Source: Salinisphaera sp. LB1
Lineage (GTDB): Bacteria > Pseudomonadota > Gammaproteobacteria > Nevskiales > Salinisphaeraceae
Reading direction: 5' to 3'
NCBI RefSeq assembly: GCF_003177035.1
Contig: NZ_CP029488.1
Span: 868,001-932,000, forward strand
Length of the DNA: 64,000 nt
Shown here: positions 35,011 to 43,115 of the stretch, one piece after another
Layout: each line of letters begins with the position of its first letter
How positions within the stretch are numbered: the first letter of the stretch is position 1
The notes under the pieces: generated by a model
Database searches by the model: none
The model's input: the letters and a program-made list of their open reading frames with translations, nothing else
Told to the model about the DNA's origin: nothing
Program-made: the position numbers and the translations under genes

Positions 35011-35255
35011 CAGATCGAAGACGATCTACCGGCTGAGCAATGGCGCGATGGGTTTGCTCCCCACGGCCCCCATGAGCCCGAGTGGCTGGAAGGCTCGAGC
35101 CCGTACAAGCTGATAGGTCGCGCGGCCCAGCCAGGCCGGCTCGGCCCGATGTTCGTGTTTCTGGCGAGCCCGGATCCGTCGTTCATCAGCCGCCAGACGA
35201 TTCCTGCGAATCGTCGGCATGGTCGTCAACGGCGGACCGGCCGGCCATACTGCGC
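35011..35255 (+). pseudogene. Short-chain dehydrogenase remnant (C-terminal part)
   Basis: One frame reads QIEDDLPAEQWRDGFAPHG, PYKLIGRAAQPGRLGPMFVF and LASPDPSFISRQTIPANRR. A shift near 35213 then gives MVVNGGPAGH in another frame. Joined, these match the C-terminus of short-chain dehydrogenases ('LIGRAAQPEE...FLASP.SSFISGQ.I.VNGG'). The catalytic core is absent and no start is available, so this is a decayed fragment. It lies between the ATPase gene and the AGE-family gene. Confidence 0.75.
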
Positions 35256-35285
35256 AGCAAACGATACCAACGCAGGAGTACGCTC

Positions 35286-36506
35286 ATGGCCGAGATCACA
35301 CGCTGGAGTCAGCGCGCCACCCACCGCCACTGGCTGGCGGCCGAAGGCCTGGACCTGCTCGAGTTCTATCGCGCGTCCTGCCGGGCCGGCGGCGGCTTCG
35401 GGCCGCTCGACCTCAATCGCGAGCTGGCCTCCGATACGGCGGATACATTGATCACGGCACGCATGACGCACTGCTATGCGCTCGCCACGCTCCAGGGGGT
35501 GCCCGGTGCGTCCACGCTCGCGCATCACGGCGTGGTCGCCCTTGCCGACCTGCTGCGCGACGACGCACACGGCGGCTGGTTCGCCGCCGAACCGACGCCC
35601 GGCTTCGACGATTCCAAGCAGTGCTATATCCATGTCTTCGTGGCCCTCGGCGCGGCCAGCGCCACGCGCGCGGGCATCGAGGGCGCCCGCGCCCTGCTCG
35701 ACGATGTGCTCGCCGTGCTGGAATCCCGCTTCTGGTCGGCCGGTGAACAAGCCTATGTGGAAGCATATGCACGCGACTGGACCGGGCTTGCGGACTATCG
35801 CGGCGCCAATGCCAACATGCACGCGACCGAGATGTGCCTGGAACTGGCCGACGTGCTGGATGACAACAGCTGGCGCAAGCGCGCGCTGGCGATCGTCACA
35901 CGCCTGATTCACAACGTGGCCGCCGACAACGGCTGGCGTGTGATCGAGCATTTCGATGCGAACTGGCGCATCGTGGCGGATTTCAACGCCGACAAGCCGG
36001 ACGATGATTTCAAGCCGTTCGGCGCCACCCCGGGCCACGGCTGTGAATGGGCGCGCCTGTTGCTGCATCTGGAAGCCGGCCTCGGCACCGAGGCGCCCGA
36101 GTGGCTGGCCCACGATGCCGCGCAACTGTTCGACAAGGCCATGGCCGAGGGCTGGGAGGCCGACGGCAATCCCGGCATGGTCTACACCGTCGACTGGGAC
36201 GGGGCCGCCTGCTCGCCCCGGCGGCGTCACTGGACCCACGCCGAGGCCGCCGCTGCTGCCGCCGCGCTGGGCGCGCGCACCGGTGAGGCCCGTTTCGAGA
36301 TCTGGTACCGGCGGCTCTGGGATTTCATCCGCGATGTGTATATCGACGACGATCGCGGCAGTTGGCTGCAGGAACTGGACGGCGAACTCGGCCTCGATCG
36401 CGACGATGGTCATCTCAAGTCTGATCTGTATCATGCGTATCAGGCCACGCTACTACCGCGTTTGCCGCTCGCGCCGACCCTGGCCGCGGCGGTCGATACG
36501 CTCTGA
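35286..36506 (+). CDS. AGE family sugar epimerase/isomerase
   Basis: A 406-residue (alpha/alpha)6-barrel protein of the N-acylglucosamine 2-epimerase family. It starts TRWSQRATHRHWLAAEGLDL. Barrel motifs: LITARMTHCYALATLQG, YIHVFVALGAASATRAG, YRGANANMHATEMCLELADV and FGATPGHGCEWARLLLHLEA, with the conserved His of the NMHATE and GHGCEW segments expected at the active site. Near the end, RRHWTHAEAAAAAAALGART is typical. It could interconvert mannose, fructose and glucose (YihS type), or epimerise an acyl-amino sugar. It has a GGAG ribosome site. The neighbours give no clear pathway. Confidence 0.88.
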   Translation: MAEITRWSQRATHRHWLAAEGLDLLEFYRASCRAGGGFGPLDLNRELASDTADTLITARMTHCYALATLQGVPGASTLAHHGVVALADLLRDDAHGGWFAAEPTPGFDDSKQCYIHVFVALGAASATRAGIEGARALLDDVLAVLESRFWSAGEQAYVEAYARDWTGLADYRGANANMHATEMCLELADVLDDNSWRKRALAIVTRLIHNVAADNGWRVIEHFDANWRIVADFNADKPDDDFKPFGATPGHGCEWARLLLHLEAGLGTEAPEWLAHDAAQLFDKAMAEGWEADGNPGMVYTVDWDGAACSPRRRHWTHAEAAAAAAALGARTGEARFEIWYRRLWDFIRDVYIDDDRGSWLQELDGELGLDRDDGHLKSDLYHAYQATLLPRLPLAPTLAAAVDTL

Positions 36507-36548
36507 ACCGGACACACGACCTCACCCTTATAACGCTGAAACCGGCTT

Positions 36549-36899
36549 ATGTCCGACCGCAATCCGAACGACCCCCGAACCCCCCGCGGCAGCCAGCGAC
36601 TGCCGCGCTGGGCCGGCTATCTGCTCATTGCCGCCGATGTCGTCCCCCGGCCGCTGTTTCTGACCTGCTGGCTGGCCACGCTCGTTGCGCTGTGGATGAC
36701 GCTGCCGACCGATTCGATCTGGATTCAGGTGGCCGTGCTGCTCGTCGCCTCGATCGCGACGCTGGCGGCCGTCACGCGCGCCGCCGCCACCCAGGCCGAC
36801 GCGCGTGGCGCGCTCGGCGCCTATGTCGCCCGGCTGGCCGCCACGACGTCGCTCGGGCGTTGTCTGACCGATTTCCTCGGCAACTCCAAGCGAGACTGA
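36549..36899 (+). CDS. Small membrane protein of unknown function
   Basis: A 116-residue protein with a polar start (MSDRNPNDPRTPRGSQRLP), two closely spaced hydrophobic segments (about residues 24-50, LLIAADVVPRPLFLTCWLAT, and 57-78, IWIQVAVLLVASIATLAAVT) and a C-terminal soluble stretch. No family is recognised. It lies 42 bp after the AGE gene on the same strand and may be co-transcribed. Composition is like its neighbours, which supports a real gene. Confidence 0.6.
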   Translation: MSDRNPNDPRTPRGSQRLPRWAGYLLIAADVVPRPLFLTCWLATLVALWMTLPTDSIWIQVAVLLVASIATLAAVTRAAATQADARGALGAYVARLAATTSLGRCLTDFLGNSKRD

Positions 36900-36904
36900 T
36901 GGAA

Positions 36905-36927
36905 CCACCATCGGCTCAAGCCGGTGG
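36905..36927 (+). terminator. Hairpin after the small membrane protein gene (possible terminator)
   Basis: CCACC-AT-CGGCT pairs with AGCCG-GGTGG around a CA loop, starting 6 bases after the stop codon. No U-rich tail follows, so a terminator role is only suggested. The rest of the gap to 37172 shows no gene. Confidence 0.35.
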
Positions 36928-37172
36928 CTTCAGGTTGTGGCTAAAACCGGACCGCTCGGTCATTCAGCCGACTGCCGTAGTTAATTCACGATGATCGAAT
37001 CTATATCCCGAACTTTTTTCCATGCCTTCAACAACAAAGGGCGGCGCATGTCTGTCTATTTTTGACGACTTCGCGGCCGACGGCCGCGGCGAGCATGCCG
37101 GCGCATACTCGTGCTGTTAATCCGGGATGAAGGTATTTTCATGCCGGATCGGGGCCTGGCCGAAAATCGGCC

Positions 37173-37898
37173 CTAGTTCGAGGCCGGAGGCCAGTTCTTG
37201 AAGCTCTTGGGGCGCGGCGGGGCATAGGTACGTACCTTCGAGGTTTTCAATCCCTGCATGACCAGCCCTTCGGCCAGTTTTATGGCGGCCGACACCCCGT
37301 CGATGACCGGCACACCGGTGCGTTCGACCACCCGGCTGGTGAGCCCGGCCATGCCGCCGCAACCGAGGCAGATCGCTTCGGCGCGATCGACTTCGACTGC
37401 GTGGATTGCCTTGTTGACGATCGCCTCGATGGCAGCCTCCGGGTCGCGTTCCAGTTCGAGCACCGCCAGGCCGCTTGCATGCACGGACGCGCAGCGTTCA
37501 AACAGCCCCGCCAGCCGCAGCCGGTCCTCGATCATCGGAACTGCGCGATCGAGAGTCGTCACGATCGAATACTTGTGGCCCACGAACAGGGCGGTGGCCG
37601 CTGCCGCTTCAGTGATATCGACGACCGGTACTTCGAAAAGCTCCTGCAGTCCCTCGCGGCCGTGTTCACCGTAGCCAGCTTGCACGATGGCATCGAATTC
37701 GCCGTCGAAGGCGCGGATCGTCTCCATGACAGACACCGCGGCGACATAGCTTTCGTAGTTGCCTTCGATGGATTCGGCGCCGAAGGCCGGTGTGATGGGT
37801 ACAATTTCCGTGCCTGGATTGGCAACGCTCCGTGCCTGACGCGCGATGGCGGTGGTCATCGAGGTTGTGGTGTTCACGTTGGCAACGAGGATACGCAT
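37173..37898 (-). CDS. Asp/Glu/hydantoin racemase family, probable allantoin racemase
   Basis: A 241-residue racemase. The N-terminus MRILVANVNTTTSMTTAIA is typical of hydantoin/allantoin racemases ('I.V.NPNTT..MT..I'). Two catalytic cysteines are normally required. The second is clear in AEAICLGCGGMAGLTSRVVE. At the usual place of the first, AIVQAGYGEHG carries a Gly-Tyr in place of the common Cys, which is unusual. It is the last gene of the ureide operon, 25 bp after the permease. It would interconvert (R)- and (S)-allantoin; hydantoin racemase is the alternative. Confidence 0.83.
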   Translation of the reverse strand: MRILVANVNTTTSMTTAIARQARSVANPGTEIVPITPAFGAESIEGNYESYVAAVSVMETIRAFDGEFDAIVQAGYGEHGREGLQELFEVPVVDITEAAAATALFVGHKYSIVTTLDRAVPMIEDRLRLAGLFERCASVHASGLAVLELERDPEAAIEAIVNKAIHAVEVDRAEAICLGCGGMAGLTSRVVERTGVPVIDGVSAAIKLAEGLVMQGLKTSKVRTYAPPRPKSFKNWPPASN

Positions 37899-37923
37899 GC
37901 TAAAGACTCATCAAATGGCGGAT

Positions 37924-39423
37924 TTATTGGGACGGACGGGCAATGGATTCGCCGTCCACGTGTTCATACGCCTGATTCTTCGGAGCCAGCGCCAGATGCA
38001 GTAATGCGGCGATACCCGCGCCGATAATCCAGGAGAAATCGGATACCGAGTGGAATAACGGAATCAAGGCAATCGCGAGGGAGGCCAGAGCGGCCGGCAG
38101 CAGCGCGTAAAAAGCGCGGATGTTGAAACCGTTGCTGTAGTAGTAGGCCCCGTCGGGCGCCTCGCTGTAGAGATCGGGGATATTCAGTCGCTGACGCCGG
38201 ATAACCCAATAATCCACCATAATCAGGCCGAAGAATGGACCAAGGATGGCGCCGAGCCCGCTGAGGAAGTAGTTGATGACCAAGGGGCTGTTATAAAGAT
38301 TCCAGGGCAGGATGATGAGGCCGATGATCGCGGTCACGAGGCCAGCGCGGCGGAAGGTGAGCCAGCGCGGGAACAGATCACACAGCATGTAGTTCGGCGC
38401 CACGAAATTGGCAACCAGATTGACCGCGATGGTCAGCACGATCAGGGCGACGGACGCGGCAATTCGCCAGGCGGGGTCTGTGATCGTGCGCACGATATCG
38501 GCCGGGCTTTCGATGATATCGCCGTTGATCTGGAATTGGGCCCCGGCCAGCACCACCACAATCACGGCGAACAGCATCATATTCACCAGTATGCCGGTGA
38601 AATTGCCGATCACGACGGCGCGTTTGGAGCCGACGCAGCGGGTGAAATCGCAGACGTTGAGTGCAAAGGTGCCGTAGATCACCACCCAGAGGCAGGCACC
38701 GGCGAAGATCATCTCCCACATGGCCATGCCCGTGAGCGGCTGATTGATCGATCCGGAAATCGTAAAACCGGCGCGTGCGAAGACCCAGAGCGCCATGGCG
38801 AGCATGGTGAACAGAATGATCGGCCCGGCGAAGGCAATGTAGTGGCGGACCATGACCATGCCATAGCTTACGATGACAATCTGGATCGCCCAAAGGGCGA
38901 CGAATGAAAGCCAGCCGAGTGCGGACAGACCGAGAAACGAAACCTGCTCGAGACCGCCCAGCGAGGGTATGAAACTGGTCAGCAGCGCGTTGAGGACGTT
39001 GGCGGCCAGATAGGTCTGGATCCCAAACCAGACAATGGCGATCCCACCACGGCAGATCGCTGAAACACGTCCGCCACGGATTCCGAAGGCGATGCGGCTG
39101 ACCACGGGAAACGGCAGACCGGTCTGCTCGCCCAGGAAACCGGACAACGTGAGCAGCGCGAACAGTATGCCGGCGCCGATGGCGAAGGTCAGCAAAATCT
39201 GCCAGGCGCCCAGGCCCAGTGCGAACAAGCCGATCGCGAAGGTGTAGTTGCCGAGACTGTGTACATCGTTCGCCCACATGGTGAACACGTGGTACGCGTT
39301 CCAATGCCGACCTTCCCGTTGGACCGGCGCGATATCGTCGTTGTACAGCCGGGGGTGCGGGAAGGGCGTCCGGGCGGCTTGGTCTGGTGTCGCGACCGTT
39401 TCGTCTAGGGTTTTAAAGGTCAT
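37924..39423 (-). CDS. NCS1 family permease, probable allantoin transporter
   Basis: A 499-residue, 12-helix NCS1 nucleobase/cation symporter. The N-terminal region contains NAYHVFTMWANDVHSLGNYT, typical of allantoin/hydantoin carriers (PucI, Mhp1). Further marks: PFPVVSRIAFGIRGGRVSAI, FGIQTYLAANVLNALL, the helix with VNLVANFVAPNYMLCDLFPR and a C-terminal DYWVIRRQRLNIPDLYSEAP. Its start overlaps the stop of the upstream AllA gene (ATGA). Context points to allantoin as substrate. Confidence 0.9.
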   Translation of the reverse strand: MTFKTLDETVATPDQAARTPFPHPRLYNDDIAPVQREGRHWNAYHVFTMWANDVHSLGNYTFAIGLFALGLGAWQILLTFAIGAGILFALLTLSGFLGEQTGLPFPVVSRIAFGIRGGRVSAICRGGIAIVWFGIQTYLAANVLNALLTSFIPSLGGLEQVSFLGLSALGWLSFVALWAIQIVIVSYGMVMVRHYIAFAGPIILFTMLAMALWVFARAGFTISGSINQPLTGMAMWEMIFAGACLWVVIYGTFALNVCDFTRCVGSKRAVVIGNFTGILVNMMLFAVIVVVLAGAQFQINGDIIESPADIVRTITDPAWRIAASVALIVLTIAVNLVANFVAPNYMLCDLFPRWLTFRRAGLVTAIIGLIILPWNLYNSPLVINYFLSGLGAILGPFFGLIMVDYWVIRRQRLNIPDLYSEAPDGAYYYSNGFNIRAFYALLPAALASLAIALIPLFHSVSDFSWIIGAGIAALLHLALAPKNQAYEHVDGESIARPSQ

Positions 39424-39965
39424 AGCGGATCTGCCGGGTCGTTTTCAGGAAGGTGGACCGCAACACGCGTGCCAATTTCAACCTCGTCACAATTCCGCTC
39501 CGGGCCCGCCCGGTGCACCTCGAGAAACTCGCAAGCGTTGTCCAGCGCGATCATGGGGTGATGCCACACGCCGCGGTGGTAATTGATGCCTTGATCGCCA
39601 TTCGCCACGAACGCCTGCAACGCCTCCGGCCCGGGTGGCTCACCGCCGGGCGCGACGACAACGACATAACGTTGTCCATCGACCGGTATGAACGCCTGGC
39701 TGCCCAGTGGGTGTCGCTCCATGAGCCGGAGCCGTACCGGGATTGCTTCCGGCACGCAGGCCACACGGCTGATCGCCGGACGGCCGCCATCGGCTGTGAT
39801 ATCGACTCGTGCAAGATCCGGATAGCGCCATCCCTTGCCCTGGTTGATCGGAGTAGCCGGGCCATGCGATGCGATGACATCGCCGTAGGGGGCGAAAGCC
39901 TCGGGCGACAAGGGCATGGCGGTCAGCCTCAAGGGCGCCGTTTCATCCAGACTTTGAGCCGGCAT
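39420..39965 (-). CDS. allA: Ureidoglycolate lyase
   Basis: A 181-residue AllA-type cupin that splits ureidoglycolate into glyoxylate and urea. Family features: LRLTAMPLSPEAFAPYGDVI near the start, VRLRLMERHPLGSQAFIPVD, then RYVVVVAP and the NYHRGVWHHPMIALD stretch with the active-site His pair. Length is slightly above the E. coli enzyme. It lies 45 bp after puuE and overlaps the permease start, which places it firmly in the ureide operon. Confidence 0.93.
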   Translation of the reverse strand: MPAQSLDETAPLRLTAMPLSPEAFAPYGDVIASHGPATPINQGKGWRYPDLARVDITADGGRPAISRVACVPEAIPVRLRLMERHPLGSQAFIPVDGQRYVVVVAPGGEPPGPEALQAFVANGDQGINYHRGVWHHPMIALDNACEFLEVHRAGPERNCDEVEIGTRVAVHLPENDPADPL

Positions 39966-40010
39966 TTTGTTCTCCTCCGAAATACATGCCTGATTGTTCT
40001 TTTTTTGCTT

Positions 40011-40940
40011 TCAGGCGCTGTAGGGGTGGGTGACCCGCCAGTGGCGGGCGATATCCTCGCGCCGGCAGACCCAGACATCGGCGTGCTGGTTCACATAGTC
40101 GAGAAAACGCGCGAGCGCGGCGGCGCGTCCGGGCCGGCCGGCCACACGACAATGCAGGCCGACGGATAGCATCTTCGGCTTGGTGGCGCCTTCGGCATAC
40201 AGCACGTCGAAGGCGTCTCGCAGATAAGCAAAAAACTGATCGCCGGAATTGAATCCCTGCGGCGCGACAAATCGCATGTCATTGGTATCCAGCGTGTAGG
40301 GCACGATCAGCTGCGGCTCGCCGTCGACCAGTTCCCAGTACGGCAGATCGTCGGCGTAGGAATCGGCGTCGTACAGAAAACCGCCGTGCTCGGCGACCAG
40401 CCGCCGCGTGTTTGGGCCACAACGCCCGGTGTACCAACCGCGCGGCCGCTGGCCGGTCATGCGCTCGATGGCTTCGACCGCGCGGACGATATGATCGCGC
40501 TCGGTATCCTCGTCGACATATTGATAGTCGATCCAGCGCCAGCCGTGCGATGCGATCTCGAAGCCAGCCTCGACCATCGCGGCCGCGGCTTCGGGGTTGC
40601 GCTCGATGGCCATGCCGACGGCAAATACAGTGGCGGTCATGTCGCGCTCGGTGAACAAGCGCAGTAAACGCCAGAAACCGGCGCGGCTGCCGTACTCGTA
40701 CAGCCACTCCATGCTCATGTGGCGAACGCCGACCCGGGCATCCGTGCCGACCATCTCGGATAGAAAGCTTTCCGACGCTGCATCGCCATGAAGGATGTTG
40801 TTTTCGGAGCCCTCTTCGTAGTTGATGACGAACTGCACCGCGATCCGGGCGCCGCCGGGCCATTGGGCGTGCGGTGGATGGGCGCCGTAGCCGATCATGT
40901 CGCGAGGATAGCCGGCGACAAAATCTTCGGTCTGGCTCAT
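40011..40940 (-). CDS. puuE: Allantoinase, polysaccharide-deacetylase type (PuuE)
   Basis: A 309-residue NodB-fold protein of the PuuE type, a cofactor-independent allantoinase that opens allantoin to allantoate. Diagnostic pieces: YPRDMIGYGAHPPHAQWPGG, ARIAVQFVINYEEGSENNIL, EWLYEYGSRAGFWRLLRLF, FEIASHGWRWIDYQYVDEDT and GWYTGRCGPNTRRLVAEHGG. The metal-binding Asp of true deacetylases is replaced by NYEEGSE, as expected for this group. It lies 36 bp after the GntR gene. Confidence 0.93.
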   Translation of the reverse strand: MSQTEDFVAGYPRDMIGYGAHPPHAQWPGGARIAVQFVINYEEGSENNILHGDAASESFLSEMVGTDARVGVRHMSMEWLYEYGSRAGFWRLLRLFTERDMTATVFAVGMAIERNPEAAAAMVEAGFEIASHGWRWIDYQYVDEDTERDHIVRAVEAIERMTGQRPRGWYTGRCGPNTRRLVAEHGGFLYDADSYADDLPYWELVDGEPQLIVPYTLDTNDMRFVAPQGFNSGDQFFAYLRDAFDVLYAEGATKPKMLSVGLHCRVAGRPGRAAALARFLDYVNQHADVWVCRREDIARHWRVTHPYSA

Positions 40941-40976
40941 ATCGGGATCCCCAGGATGAATACGGATGGATAACGA

Positions 40977-41714
40977 TCAGTTGCGGGCGCCACGCGCGCC
41001 GAGCATCTGGGCCAACTCGTTTTCGGCCGGCGACTCGGCCAAATCGAGCTCGTTTTCGCAGTCGTGCAGGTGCCGCCGCATGGTGTGCTGGGCCCCCGAA
41101 ATATCGCCGCGCTCGATCACCTTGATCAGTTCGCTATGCGCATGATGCGAGCAAGCGGCTGACGTATGCCTCTGATACATGGCGATAATCAGCGAAGTAC
41201 GGCCGATGAGCTGGTCGAGAAAGCCGCATAGCACCGTGTTGCCCGACATCGCGGCCAATCCACGGTGGAAATCGCCGGAGGCGCGGATCATGCGCTGCCG
41301 ATCACGGCTATCGTGTGCAGCGACATCGGTAGCAACGAGTTCACGCAGGCGCTGATGGTTGGCCGACGTCATGGCAGCAACGCTTTGTTCCAGCATGGCG
41401 GACTCGATGAGCCGGCGTGCCTCGAACACTTCGCGTGCTTCGCCGACTGTCGGCTGCGAGACGACGGCGCCGCGGTTGGGCCGCATATCGACCAGTTTGT
41501 CGCTAGCCAATCGAAACAGCGCCTTACGGACCACGGTCCGGCTGACTTCGTAGAGTTCCCCGAGGCGGGCCTCGGACAACTTGGTGCCCGGCGGCATACG
41601 CTGGTCGAAGATTGCATTGGCAATATCGCGCCGGATTTTCTGGTCGACGGTGTCGGGGCCGCCTTGCGCTGCCATGGCTGCGTCCATGCCGGCGGTTGCG
41701 TGAGCACTCGTCAC
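40977..41714 (-). CDS. GntR-family regulator with FCD domain, ureide operon
   Basis: A 245-residue FadR-type regulator. The winged helix spans about residues 22-90 (DQRMPPGTKLSEARLGELYE, VSRTVVRKALFRLASDKLVD). The FCD ligand domain follows, with FEARRLIESAMLEQ, the metal-type His in ASGDFHRGLAAMSGN and HAHSELIKVIERGD. It overlaps the ureidoglycine aminohydrolase stop (ATGA) and sits inside the operon it probably regulates, with a perfect inverted repeat just upstream of the operon. The ligand may be allantoin or glyoxylate, by analogy only. Confidence 0.9.
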   Translation of the reverse strand: MTSAHATAGMDAAMAAQGGPDTVDQKIRRDIANAIFDQRMPPGTKLSEARLGELYEVSRTVVRKALFRLASDKLVDMRPNRGAVVSQPTVGEAREVFEARRLIESAMLEQSVAAMTSANHQRLRELVATDVAAHDSRDRQRMIRASGDFHRGLAAMSGNTVLCGFLDQLIGRTSLIIAMYQRHTSAACSHHAHSELIKVIERGDISGAQHTMRRHLHDCENELDLAESPAENELAQMLGARGARN

Positions 41715-42556
41715 CGGATATCTCCGGACTGATGTAGCGCGAGCGAGGGATGCCGGTTGACATCCTTATAGAGCAGGTAACGGAACGGGCCAGGGCCGGC
41801 GGCATAGCACGCCTGCGGGCAGAAGGCGCGCAGCCACATGAAGTCGCCGGCCTCGACCTCGACCCAGTCCTTGTTGAGCTGATAGACCGCCTTGCCTTCG
41901 AGCACGTACAGACCGTGTTCCATGACATGCGTTTCGGAGAAAGGAATCACGCCGCCGGGCTGAAAGGTCACGATTGTGACGTGCATATCATGCGCGATGT
42001 CGTCGGCATCGACGAACCGGCTGGTCGCCCAGACGCCGTCGCAGTCCGGCATGGGCTCGGGGACGACATCGTCGTCGTGCGTGACAAAGCTGGCCGGGGC
42101 GTCGATGCCCTCGACGGGAATATAGCGTTTGCGGATCCACTGGAAACGCGCGGGCACGTAATCTCGATTATGCAGGGTCCAGCGGGTGCCCGGCCCGACG
42201 AACACATAGCTGCCGGGACGCAACTCGTAGGCCGTATTGTCAAGTGTCACGGTCGGTCGGCCGTCGAGCACAAACAACACGGCTTCGGCGCCGGGGTCAG
42301 GCTCCGGTGTGTCGCTGCCGCCGCCCGGCCCGACCTCCATGACGTACTGGGCGAACGTTTCGGCGAAACCGGACAGTGGGCGGGCGAGAATCCAGGCGCG
42401 TGTATCTCGCCAGTGCGGCAGACGACTGGTGACGATGTCGCGCATCACGCCACGCGGGATCACAGCGTACGCTGTCTCGAATACGGCGCGATCCACGGTA
42501 CGGGCCGTCTGCGGTGGCAGCCCGGCGGTTGGCGCGGCGTAAAAACGGTCGGTCAT
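41711..42556 (-). CDS. allE: (S)-ureidoglycine aminohydrolase
   Basis: A 281-residue bicupin that releases ammonia from (S)-ureidoglycine to give ureidoglycolate. Family marks: YAVIPRGVMRDIVTSRLPHW at residues 31-50, FAQYVMEVGPGGGSDTPEPD, and the second cupin with VTFQPGGVIPFSETHVMEHG, LYVLEGKAVYQLNKDWVEV and AGDFMWLRAFCPQACYAAGP. The His/Glu/Gln manganese ligands lie in the second cupin (ETHVMEHGLYVLEG). It is the first gene of the operon 42556-37173. Confidence 0.93.
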   Translation of the reverse strand: MTDRFYAAPTAGLPPQTARTVDRAVFETAYAVIPRGVMRDIVTSRLPHWRDTRAWILARPLSGFAETFAQYVMEVGPGGGSDTPEPDPGAEAVLFVLDGRPTVTLDNTAYELRPGSYVFVGPGTRWTLHNRDYVPARFQWIRKRYIPVEGIDAPASFVTHDDDVVPEPMPDCDGVWATSRFVDADDIAHDMHVTIVTFQPGGVIPFSETHVMEHGLYVLEGKAVYQLNKDWVEVEAGDFMWLRAFCPQACYAAGPGPFRYLLYKDVNRHPSLALHQSGDIR

Positions 42557-42565
42557 CAGGAATCG

Positions 42566-42584
42566 TTATTAAATGCCTTAATAA
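42566..42584. promoter_or_regulatory. Perfect inverted repeat, probable operator of the ureide operon
   Basis: TTATTAA-ATGCC-TTAATAA is a perfect 7-bp inverted repeat with a 5-bp spacer, 10 bp before the allE start. Its position fits a repressor site for the operon's own GntR/FCD protein. The following 60 bp are AT-rich and probably contain the promoter. The rest of the gap to 43010 has no recognisable gene. Confidence 0.6.
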
Positions 42585-43010
42585 TGGACGCTATATAAAC
42601 GCATAATTGGATACGATCCGACTTTAGTTGGGTACCCATTAATATCGATTGGCTTGATTAGCCAAACAAGCGCCCGGTGCGAGCTGTCGCGCAAGGCACA
42701 TGAAGTCCGAATACCGGCTCAGCCGGAGCCGCCGTCCGTTGGCCGAGTGGCCTTGCTTGCCCGGTGTGTCATTGCCGGCGGCGTGCGACGCTCGAGCGCG
42801 CCGGCCGCACGCACTGGCCATGCCAGCGGTGTCGATATCAGACGACGGTGACGTTCGTTACGATCTCCGCTTCGACCAAGCTCCGCCTTGACGACCTGGT
42901 TTCTGGCCCTTTATCCGATGAGTCAGCCCAGGAACTCACGTGTCGGCACCCGACGTTGCTCATGCTGTCCAGTCAGCGACACGATGCTGTGCTTCGAACG
43001 GATGGAAAGC

Positions 43011-43115
43011 ATGAGCAACGTCGAGGCCATGTATTCCGATTTTTTTAATGACTTCATCCGCATGCGTGGTACGACAATGCCAAACTGCTACTCGCCACAT
43101 CATCTTCCGGAGTAA
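43011..43115 (+). CDS. Possible 34-codon leader peptide upstream of hglS
   Basis: An ATG with GGAAAG 6 bases upstream opens MSNVEAMYSDFFNDFIRMRG and ends in TAA directly against the ATGATG of hglS, in the same frame. The encoded peptide has no known family. Position and ribosome site suggest a leader or translationally coupled peptide, but it may be chance. A longer open frame starting at 42888 contains it. Confidence 0.3.
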   Translation: MSNVEAMYSDFFNDFIRMRGTTMPNCYSPHHLPE

